Positions 1-4,436 of a DNA stretch of 5,552 nucleotides are shown here, one piece after another (position 1 is the first letter of the stretch; each line of letters opens with the position of its first letter). A program made the translations under genes and the position numbers. A model generated the notes under the pieces. It did no database searches. It was not told the origin of the DNA and was given only the letters and a program-made list of their open reading frames with translations. Where the stretch lies: positions 5,297 through 10,848 of the forward strand of contig DORQ01000313.1 in the NCBI GenBank assembly GCA_003514205.1. Direction: 5' to 3'. The stretch is from Acidimicrobiaceae bacterium. Its GTDB lineage: Bacteria > Actinomycetota > Acidimicrobiia > Acidimicrobiales > Microtrichaceae.

Positions 1-75
1 TCCGACATCGATCTCAGCGTGCTCGAGAAGATCGTCCGAACCACGGTTGACCTCAACCGAGAACGTTACCCATAG
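1..75 (+). CDS. C-terminal end of an unidentified protein (5' truncated)
   Basis: Frame 1 is open from the window edge to a TAG at 73-75 and encodes 24 residues beginning SDIDLSVLEKIV and ending in NRERYP. The third codon positions are mostly G or C, as in the other genes here. The fragment looks like a charged amphipathic C-terminal helix, but it is too short to assign to a family. A second frame is also open across this stretch, so the reading frame is likely rather than certain. The next gene starts 54 nt after this stop and appears to have its own promoter. Confidence 0.5.
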   Translation, partial: SDIDLSVLEKIVRTTVDLNRERYP

Positions 76-82
76 CCCAGCC

Positions 83-106
83 CGAACGCCGGTCGTTCGA
101 GTCGAA
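83..106. promoter_or_regulatory. Overlapping inverted repeats upstream of the CsoR/CstR-family gene; candidate operator
   Basis: Two small perfect inverted repeats share bases. CGAACG (83-88) pairs with CGTTCG (94-99) across 5 nt, and TTCGA (96-100) pairs with TCGAA (102-106) around a single G. They lie just upstream of, and partly within the expected -35 region of, the predicted leaderless promoter of the repressor gene. A self-binding site of a CsoR-family repressor would be expected there. The arms are short, and the first repeat could instead be a weak terminator hairpin for the gene ending at 75, although no T-tract follows it. Confidence 0.3.
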
Positions 107-117
107 ACAGTTGGCGC

Positions 118-123
118 TACCAT
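118..123 (+). promoter_or_regulatory. Putative -10 box of a leaderless promoter for the CsoR/CstR-family gene
   Basis: TACCAT fits the actinobacterial TANNNT -10 pattern and ends 6 nt before the ATG at 130. There is no Shine-Dalgarno sequence before that ATG. This spacing would put the transcription start at or next to the start codon. No convincing -35 element is visible. The same arrangement occurs before the genes at 2065 and 2871, which strengthens the call. Confidence 0.45.
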
Positions 124-129
124 GCAACG

Positions 130-429
130 ATGAGCGCTCAGCCACAGCCAGAAGGTGTCATGCAATTGCCCGAGGAGACCCTCGACAACCTGCAGAAACG
201 ACTCCGTCGCGTTGAAGGCCAGGTCCGGGGGATCCAACAGATGCTGGCCGACACCCGAGATTGCCGCGACGTTGTGACCCAAATCGCTGCGGCAAACAAG
301 GCCCTGGAGCAGGTCGGATTCCTACTCGTCGCTGCCGGATTGACGTGGTGCCTCGATGACCCTGATCGGTCTCGTGCCGCCGGATATGACATTGCCGATG
401 TCCAGAAGATGTTCCTGAAGCTCGCCTAG
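130..429 (+). CDS. CsoR/CstR-family transcriptional repressor (DUF156), dithiol-only sensor
   Basis: This 99-residue all-alpha protein matches the CsoR/RcnR/FrmR/CstR family in length and pattern. The family helix LQKRLRRVEGQVRGIQQML lies at residues 21-39, followed by DCRDVVTQIAAANKALEQV at 44-62. These repressors bind DNA as tetramers and release it when cysteines bind Cu(I) or Ni, or react with formaldehyde or persulfide. The two conserved cysteines are present as C45 and C74, 29 residues apart as in CsoR (C36/C65) and CstR (C31/C60). The CsoR histidine four residues before the second cysteine is replaced by G70. That argues against canonical Cu(I) sensing and for persulfide or other thiol-reactive sensing as in CstR (inference). 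The start at 130 is used because the ATG at 122 runs into a stop after three codons. The gene lacks a Shine-Dalgarno and probably heads the operon with the two thiol enzymes, 63 nt downstream. Confidence 0.88.
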   Translation: MSAQPQPEGVMQLPEETLDNLQKRLRRVEGQVRGIQQMLADTRDCRDVVTQIAAANKALEQVGFLLVAAGLTWCLDDPDRSRAAGYDIADVQKMFLKLA

Positions 430-492
430 GCATTTCTTCGCAGACTGCCGCTGAACCTCCACATCGACCCAAACTCGAAGGCCTGTCCAATC

Positions 493-1176
493 ATGACAAC
501 CGAAGCGATTCAGCCAACCTCAGTGGACTTCCACTTCGATCTGATGTGTCCGTACGCCTACCAGACCTCGTTGTGGATTCGAGAGGTCCGCGCTCAACTC
601 GGCATCGAGGTGAATTGGAAGTTCTTCAGCCTCGAAGAGGTCAACCATGTCGAGGGAAAGAAACACCCGTGGGAACGAGACTGGTCGTACGGCTGGTCGA
701 TGATGCGAGTGGGCGCCTACCTTCGGCGCACCAATCCAGACTGGAATGACCAGTGGTACCAACTCGCCGGCGAAGCATTGCACGTGCAGGCCCGAAAGCC
801 ACACCGACTCGAGGTAGCCGAAGCGCTGCTTGAGGAGATGGGCCTCGATCCGTCCTGGGTGCAGGCTGCAATCGACGACCCCTCGACCAGCGCTGAGGTC
901 AAGGCTGAACACGATCGAGTTCTCGAACTCGGGGGGTGGGGCGTTCCCACGCTCGTGTTCGGCGATCAAGCGCTGTTCGGGCCGGTGCTCATCAAACCGC
1001 CGACTGGCCATGCCGCCGTGAGGCTTTGGAACTCTGTGGTTGCCTGGTGCGAATTCCCCAACCTCTACGAGCTTCAGCGCCCAAAGCGCCCAGAAGATCT
1101 CCACGCAATTGCAACCGAGTTCGAACCGTACTTCCAGGCCAGAGACTGGGAGTCGATCCAAAAGGACACGCCCTAA
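493..1176 (+). CDS. DsbA-fold protein of the Rv2466c-like mycothiol-dependent nitroreductase group, monothiol CPYA site
   Basis: This 227-residue protein has the DsbA/thioredoxin insertion fold. Strand 1 is followed by the active site DLMCPYAY (C19-P20-Y21-A22), then a helical insertion around residues 55-140 rich in Trp and Tyr, then the cis-proline loop GVPTLVFG (150-157), then FGPVLIK (162-168). From memory, the N-terminus, the FGPVL.K motif and the C-terminal LW-to-ELQRPKR stretch (179-199) all resemble Mycobacterium tuberculosis Rv2466c, a mycothiol-dependent reductase with a CPWC site. Here the second cysteine is Ala22, so catalysis would have to go through a mixed disulfide with mycothiol or another thiol, as in monothiol enzymes (inference). 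C186 is the only other cysteine. A GAAGG Shine-Dalgarno lies at 477-481, 11 nt before the ATG. The stop codon overlaps the next start by 1 nt, so the two are translationally coupled. The exact substrate is unknown. It has no signal peptide and is probably cytoplasmic. Confidence 0.85.
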   Translation: MTTEAIQPTSVDFHFDLMCPYAYQTSLWIREVRAQLGIEVNWKFFSLEEVNHVEGKKHPWERDWSYGWSMMRVGAYLRRTNPDWNDQWYQLAGEALHVQARKPHRLEVAEALLEEMGLDPSWVQAAIDDPSTSAEVKAEHDRVLELGGWGVPTLVFGDQALFGPVLIKPPTGHAAVRLWNSVVAWCEFPNLYELQRPKRPEDLHAIATEFEPYFQARDWESIQKDTP

Positions 1177-1997
1177 TGCCCACCTTTGTTGATCGTGATC
1201 AAACAGTCGGACTCCTGAAGCGCACGTGGGCCGCAGTAGATGATCTGTGTGCCGAGCTTTCGGAGGCTGAGTTCCTTTCTCCAACCTGTTTGCCTGGCTG
1301 GACCGTCAAGGACCAGCTCAGCCATATGCTCGGCACCGAGGAAATGCTTGCGGGTCGGCCCATGCCCAAGGCAGATATCTCTCACCTCACCCATCTCCGC
1401 AACGACATCGCTCGAGCGAATGAACTGTGGGTCGAGGCCCGTCGGGCGCAATCCGGCGCCGAGGTACTCAACGAATTCAGAGCTATCACACAAGAGCGCA
1501 GTGTCGCCCTGGACTCAATGTCCCAAGCCGATTTCGATGCACCCTCGTGGACCCCGGCAGGTGCCGACGAGACCTACGGGCGGTTCATGAGAATCCGCGC
1601 ATACGACTGTTTCATGCACGAGCATGACATTCGGGCTGCCCTTGGCAGACCCGATCGAGATGAGACCGATCCGCTGAATTCAGCACTGGATGAGGTGGCC
1701 ACTGGACTTGGATTCATCGTTGGCAAGAAGGCGAACATGCCACAAGGATCGCGGATTCTCTTCAATTTGACCGGCGCAGTCTCACGATCCTTCCGAGTTG
1801 AAGTCGCTAGCAGGGCCGCCGTTGTAGAGAGCCTCAGCGCACCCCCAACCGTCACCGTGGACATACCTGCCATGGCTTTTCTTCGACGCACTGGCGGACG
1901 CGAGTTGGCTGCGCACGACAACCTGGCTGAGGTGCACCTGGACGGCGACCTGACGCTGGGCGAGCAACTGCTCAGCAACCTCGCGTTCACCATCTGA
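1176..1997 (+). CDS. Maleylpyruvate isomerase family mycothiol-dependent enzyme (MDMPI/DinB fold)
   Basis: The 273-residue product has the two-domain layout of this family. An N-terminal four-helix DinB-like metal-binding domain (about 1-160) contains LPGWTVKDQLSHMLGTE (39-55), with H50 as the first metal ligand. It also contains RIRAYDCFMHEHDIRAALG (139-157), with D144 and H148 matching the E144/H148 zinc ligands of C. glutamicum maleylpyruvate isomerase; Asp replaces Glu. A C-terminal alpha/beta domain ends in DGDLTLGEQLLSNLAFTI. Family members use mycothiol as cofactor for isomerisation or thiol transfer, but most have unknown substrates, and nothing here points to aromatic catabolism. The start is the ATG at 1176, overlapping the previous TAA by 1 nt, with AAAGGA at 1161-1166 as Shine-Dalgarno. 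The in-frame ATG at 936 lies inside the preceding gene and gives an unrelated extension, so I rejected it. The tight coupling suggests it acts with the DsbA-fold protein in one mycothiol-dependent process. Confidence 0.85.
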   Translation: MPTFVDRDQTVGLLKRTWAAVDDLCAELSEAEFLSPTCLPGWTVKDQLSHMLGTEEMLAGRPMPKADISHLTHLRNDIARANELWVEARRAQSGAEVLNEFRAITQERSVALDSMSQADFDAPSWTPAGADETYGRFMRIRAYDCFMHEHDIRAALGRPDRDETDPLNSALDEVATGLGFIVGKKANMPQGSRILFNLTGAVSRSFRVEVASRAAVVESLSAPPTVTVDIPAMAFLRRTGGRELAAHDNLAEVHLDGDLTLGEQLLSNLAFTI

Positions 1998-2015
1998 GTG
2001 GTTCCGTTCTTCACC

Positions 2016-2030
2016 GCCCGCGGTTCGGGC
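2016..2030 (+). terminator. Weak hairpin after the mycothiol-enzyme gene; possible terminator
   Basis: GCCCG (2016-2020) pairs perfectly with CGGGC (2026-2030) across a 5-nt loop, about 18 nt after the stop codon at 1995-1997. No T-tract follows, which is common in high-GC actinobacteria but makes the call weak. It lies between two blocks that appear to be separately transcribed. Confidence 0.3.
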
Positions 2031-2051
2031 ACAGCGGCGACAACCTGCAAC

Positions 2052-2057
2052 TAGATT
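2052..2057 (+). promoter_or_regulatory. Putative -10 box of a leaderless promoter for the acyltransferase gene
   Basis: TAGATT fits TANNNT and ends 7 nt before the GTG at 2065, where no Shine-Dalgarno is visible. It supports both the choice of GTG start and a separate promoter for this gene. No clear -35 hexamer is seen at the usual distance. Confidence 0.45.
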
Positions 2058-2064
2058 CACCGAG

Positions 2065-2886
2065 GTGAGACGGCCTGAAGTCACCTTGGAAAACTGCGCT
2101 GCCGTGTACGATTTCTACGAGCGCTACGACGCCAACCCGAGGCGAGCTCGCATTGCTCACAAGTTGATCGGCACGGCGTACCGTCCAAAGGTCAGCTTTC
2201 TCGACAACCAGACTGCTCATCTCGTGCACGATGCAGTCTCGTCCGCCGATGTGACAATCCTGGCGTGCAAGCACGTCAACATGAATGACCCACTCCACCT
2301 CGTGGCATTGGTTGGGATCATCGACACCTTCGACGGCTTCGCTGGCAGGACGGTGATCCCGTCGAAGCGTTCCCTGTTCTCCATGAAGATCCGACACTGG
2401 ATCGATGACCTCGGGGCGATCCCGACCTTTCGCCGGAAGGATTTTCTCAACAGTAGCGGTGTTCTCGATGAGCTATCGCACGAGGAATTGAGCAACGCCA
2501 CCGAGCGTCTGATCAACACCTGTGTGGCACAGATGAGTCGGGGAAAACACCTCGCGATCTTTCCTGAGAGTGAACGAAGCGCCAGGCTCGAGGGCGCCGA
2601 CCCCTCTCGCGTGAATAGCCTCAAGGAGGGAATCGCAAAGATCTATCTGAAGGCCTGCGAATCGGTCTCCGTTGCGATTGTGCCCCTGGGCTTGTGTTAC
2701 GACCAGACCTCCTCTCTGCGAGCAAACTTCACTCCCTCGATGGTCGTCGGAGCACCGCTGACCGGGGTCTACACCGATACCACACAACTCATGGAGGACC
2801 TCGCTGTCGCAATGCAGGCCGCCCAAACCGCTGCCTTTGAACGGGCAAACTTGTCGTATAGTGTTCCACTATGCGACTCGAAATAA
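2065..2886 (+). CDS. PlsC-like lysophospholipid/glycerophosphate acyltransferase family protein
   Basis: This 273-residue protein carries the acyltransferase motifs in order. The catalytic HX4D is H70-VNMN-D75. A motif II-like stretch GAIPTFRR is at 117-124, a motif III-like FPESERS at 166-172, and a motif IV-like IVPLG at 205-209. Such enzymes transfer acyl chains from acyl-CoA or acyl-ACP to lysophosphatidate or related acceptors at the membrane. Motif III is usually FPEGTRS; here the glycine and threonine are replaced by Ser and Glu, so the acceptor may not be ordinary lysophosphatidate. There is no convincing transmembrane helix, so association with the membrane would be peripheral. The start is GTG 2065, chosen because it follows a -10-like hexamer by 7 nt; a GTG at 2104 is the alternative. 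The last 16 nt overlap the Rrf2-type regulator gene in another frame, and the 3' end holds that gene's promoter and operator. A functional link to the repair operon is not shown. Confidence 0.8.
   Translation: MRRPEVTLENCAAVYDFYERYDANPRRARIAHKLIGTAYRPKVSFLDNQTAHLVHDAVSSADVTILACKHVNMNDPLHLVALVGIIDTFDGFAGRTVIPSKRSLFSMKIRHWIDDLGAIPTFRRKDFLNSSGVLDELSHEELSNATERLINTCVAQMSRGKHLAIFPESERSARLEGADPSRVNSLKEGIAKIYLKACESVSVAIVPLGLCYDQTSSLRANFTPSMVVGAPLTGVYTDTTQLMEDLAVAMQAAQTAAFERANLSYSVPLCDSK
2853..2877. promoter_or_regulatory. 25-bp inverted repeat over promoter and start of the Rrf2-type gene; probable autoregulatory operator
   Basis: The left arm GTCGTATAGTG (2853-2863) and right arm CACTATGCGAC (2867-2877) are complementary at 10 of 11 positions around a 3-nt TTC centre. 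The repeat covers the -10-like TATAGT (2857-2862), the expected transcription start and the ATG at 2871. Rrf2-family dimers bind imperfect palindromes of roughly this size, often over their own promoter. It lies entirely within the last codons of the acyltransferase gene. In read-through RNA the same sequence could fold and hide the start codon. Confidence 0.7.
2857..2862 (+). promoter_or_regulatory. Putative -10 box for the Rrf2-ferredoxin-RIC operon
   Basis: TATAGT is a close match to the consensus -10 and ends 8 nt before the ATG at 2871, implying a leaderless or nearly leaderless mRNA. TTGAAC at 2837-2842 could be the -35, but the 14-nt spacer is shorter than usual, so the promoter may be weak or need an activator. 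The hexamer lies inside the left arm of the inverted repeat, so a bound regulator would block RNA polymerase. Confidence 0.55.
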
Positions 2887-3275
2887 CTCGCCGATCCGAC
2901 CTAGCGACCCAAGCCCTGCTGCAACTGTCAAAGAGCGGCACAAAGCTGAAGTCCTCAGATCTCGCAACCTCAATCGGAACCACTCCCGGATTCCTATCCC
3001 AAGCAATGACGCCACTTGTCAACGCAGGATGGGTGCGCTCAGAACCAGGACCAAGCGGTGGCTACACGGTGCTGATCTCCCCCGAGAAACTGAGCATTCT
3101 CCAGATCGTTGAGGCGATCGAGGGCGAAACCGATAGCGGAAAATGTGTCCTACAGAACCGACCGTGCAGGAGCGCTGAGCCCTGCGCGCTCCATCGCCCG
3201 TGGACCAATGCGCGGACGCACCTGCTCAAGGAGCTTGCTTCAACACCACTTTCTGATCTCATCGAGGCGGACTAA
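2871..3275 (+). CDS. Rrf2-family Fe-S cluster transcriptional regulator (NsrR/IscR-like)
   Basis: The 134-residue product has the family N-terminus MRLEITRRSDLATQALLQL, a winged helix-turn-helix (about 25-55, DLATSIGTTPGFLSQAMTPL) and the wing PGPSGGYTVLISPEKLSI (59-76). A helix with IVEAIEG (79-85) follows. Three cysteines, C92, C99 and C105, form the Fe-S ligand set with spacing CX6CX5C; NsrR and IscR use CX5CX5C. H108, three residues after the last cysteine, matches the IscR C104/H107 arrangement, while D10 near the N-terminus could serve as a ligand as Asp8 does in Streptomyces NsrR. It should therefore sense NO, oxidative stress or Fe-S status and repress its operon through the repeat at 2853-2877. 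The start is fixed by the family N-terminus. There is no Shine-Dalgarno. It overlaps the acyltransferase gene by 16 nt and precedes the ferredoxin gene by 3 nt. Confidence 0.9.
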   Translation: MRLEITRRSDLATQALLQLSKSGTKLKSSDLATSIGTTPGFLSQAMTPLVNAGWVRSEPGPSGGYTVLISPEKLSILQIVEAIEGETDSGKCVLQNRPCRSAEPCALHRPWTNARTHLLKELASTPLSDLIEAD

Positions 3276-3278
3276 TCG

Positions 3279-3593
3279 ATGAACCACCAACGCGACTCGC
3301 TGCAGGATGAACCGGGCGTTCGAGTCAAGGCTCATCCTGGCCTGTGCCTCGGCTACGGAAACTGCCATCGGTTCGCGCCCGATGTGTACGAGTTGGACGA
3401 TGAAGGGATGATCGATGTGCACCTCTTGGAAGTGCCGTCTTCACTTGCGCTCCAAGCATGGATCGGAGCCACCGTCTGCCCAGAACGGGCGATCACGGTG
3501 ATTGGACCCGCTGAGGAACATTGGCGCCAACGACAACGCGCCGAATCCGCTGCCACAAACACCCCCAACGAGAAGAGAGATCCATCGCTATGA
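3279..3593 (+). CDS. Small ferredoxin, 3Fe-4S/4Fe-4S single-cluster type (P450-type actinobacterial ferredoxin)
   Basis: This 104-residue protein has the single-cluster motif CLGYGNC (C23-X5-C29) and VCPERAI (C67-P68), with the acidic stretch DVYELDDEG (35-43) typical of the small ferredoxins that usually serve actinobacterial cytochromes P450. The residue at the variable fourth-ligand position is Y26 rather than Cys, which favours a 3Fe-4S cluster or a labile 4Fe-4S cluster. The core ends near residue 77; a charged Gln/Arg/Glu-rich tail (about 78-104) lies beyond the usual domain. No P450 or ferredoxin reductase lies nearby. It sits between an Fe-S regulator and a RIC protein, so it may pass electrons to the di-iron protein or act in cluster repair (inference). 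A GAGG at 3264-3267 serves as Shine-Dalgarno. The stop overlaps the next ATG by 4 nt, so translation is coupled. Confidence 0.85.
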   Translation: MNHQRDSLQDEPGVRVKAHPGLCLGYGNCHRFAPDVYELDDEGMIDVHLLEVPSSLALQAWIGATVCPERAITVIGPAEEHWRQRQRAESAATNTPNEKRDPSL

Positions 3594-4393
3594 GCAGTAT
3601 CAACGGCGACTCGACGCTTGGCGAATGCGTCAACCAACATCCCGAGGCGGCGAGGATCTTCGAAGCGGCTCAACTCGACTACTGCTGCGGCGGCGGCGCA
3701 ACGCTTCGAGATGCCTGTCGTGAGAAGGGAATCGAACTCGAGGTCATTGAGCGTCAACTCAACGACCTCAGCTCGGTGGAGGATGGAGCGGAGTCATCCA
3801 CCGACTGGGCGTCGCTCTCTCCAACCGAGCTCGTGGATCACCTTGAGGACACTCACCATCGATATCTTCGCAGCGAGTTCGACCGCATCGAGGCACTCGC
3901 TTACAAAGTCGCTACTGTGCATCGCGACCGTCATCCGGAGTTGGATCACATCGCCGAGCTGTATGGGGAACTTCGAGCAGACCTTGAGCCCCACCTCGCC
4001 AAAGAGGAGCAGATTCTGTTCCCAATGATTCGTGAACTCAGCTCGGCGCACGAGTCGCCGCAGCTTCACTGCGGGTCCATCGGCAACCCCATCTCAAGAA
4101 TGATGATTGAGCACGAAGCGGCGGGCGCGCTCCTCAGCGAACTGCGATCCGTGACGAGCCACTACCAACCCCCTGCCGATGGCTGCGCCAGTTACACCGC
4201 TTTGTTCGCGGCACTCGCCGAACTGGAACGGGACACTCACTTGCATATCCACAAGGAGAACAACCTGTTGTTTCCCGCTGTGGTTGCACTGGAGCAATCA
4301 CTGCTGTGCCCGCCGACTGCGTCAACAGACGACGGCGAAACGACTGCAGAGCGCGACGGGCGCGCCACGCTCGTCGACGGGCACAGGGAGTAG
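3590..4393 (+). CDS. ric: RIC family di-iron protein (YtfE/ScdA/DnrN), repair of iron centres
   Basis: The 267-residue product has an N-terminal ScdA_N domain (about 8-47) with the signature DYCCGGG (30-36), then a hemerythrin-like four-helix domain (about 78-235). Likely di-iron ligands by family pattern are the His cluster H84/H89/H90, H115, H135 with E139 in HLAKEEQILFP, H175 in MIEHEAAG, and H219 with E223 in HIHKENNLLFP. RIC proteins restore Fe-S clusters damaged by NO or peroxide and can reduce NO. They are cytosolic and are typically induced by NO, often under Rrf2-type NsrR control, which matches the neighbours here. The start at 3590 overlaps the ferredoxin stop as ATGA and has a purine-rich AGAAGAGAGA (3571-3580) upstream. 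An in-frame ATG at 3521 lies inside the ferredoxin gene and adds only a non-conserved basic stretch. The last 27 or so residues form a low-complexity acidic tail not needed for the fold. Confidence 0.92.
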   Translation: MSSINGDSTLGECVNQHPEAARIFEAAQLDYCCGGGATLRDACREKGIELEVIERQLNDLSSVEDGAESSTDWASLSPTELVDHLEDTHHRYLRSEFDRIEALAYKVATVHRDRHPELDHIAELYGELRADLEPHLAKEEQILFPMIRELSSAHESPQLHCGSIGNPISRMMIEHEAAGALLSELRSVTSHYQPPADGCASYTALFAALAELERDTHLHIHKENNLLFPAVVALEQSLLCPPTASTDDGETTAERDGRATLVDGHRE

Positions 4394-4426
4394 TAGGCGC
4401 ACAGAACCCCAGGCCTGTGCACCTAC
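4393..4426. terminator. Hairpin between converging genes; probable bidirectional terminator
   Basis: The left arm GTAGGCGCACAG (4393-4404) and right arm CTGTGCACCTAC (4415-4426) pair at 11 of 12 positions around a 10-nt loop. The stem begins at the last base of the RIC stop codon and ends 11 bases before the stop of the minus-strand gene (4437-4439). No T-tract follows on either side. The stem is stable and well placed, so a terminator for one or both genes is the simplest reading. Confidence 0.6.
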
Positions 4427-4436
4427 AGAACGGCAA

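Noticed and set aside
936..1175. In-frame upstream ATG that would extend the MDMPI-family protein by 80 residues
   Set aside because: The extension lies entirely inside the conserved DsbA-fold gene, and its translation is Arg/Pro-rich with no family match. The ATG at 1176 has a Shine-Dalgarno and matches the family N-terminus.
520..1284. Long minus-strand open frame (254 codons) opposite the DsbA-fold gene
   Set aside because: It is antisense to a clearly conserved gene, its translation has no recognisable motif, and it crosses a gene boundary. It is a by-product of GC-rich codon use.
1620..1634. D144 in place of the usual Glu metal ligand as a sign of an inactive MDMPI-family enzyme
   Set aside because: Asp can ligate zinc at this position, and as far as I recall a DxxxHEHDIR-type motif is common in an actinobacterial branch of this family, so loss of metal binding is not supported.
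1574..2050. Minus-strand open frame (158 codons) opposite the MDMPI-family gene
   Set aside because: It is a low-complexity Ser/Arg/Pro translation antisense to a conserved domain, with no promoter or ribosome binding site.
3521..3589. In-frame upstream ATG that would extend the RIC protein by 23 residues
   Set aside because: It lies in the ferredoxin gene and encodes a basic, non-conserved stretch. The ATG at 3590 forms a typical ATGA overlap and leads directly into the ScdA_N domain.
3279..3593. Ferredoxin as evidence of a cytochrome P450 cluster
   Set aside because: No P450 haem-binding motif or ferredoxin reductase gene occurs in the window; the neighbours point to Fe-S stress instead.
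3353..3757. Minus-strand open frame (134 codons) opposite the ferredoxin-RIC junction
   Set aside because: It crosses two coupled conserved genes on the other strand and shows no domain pattern.
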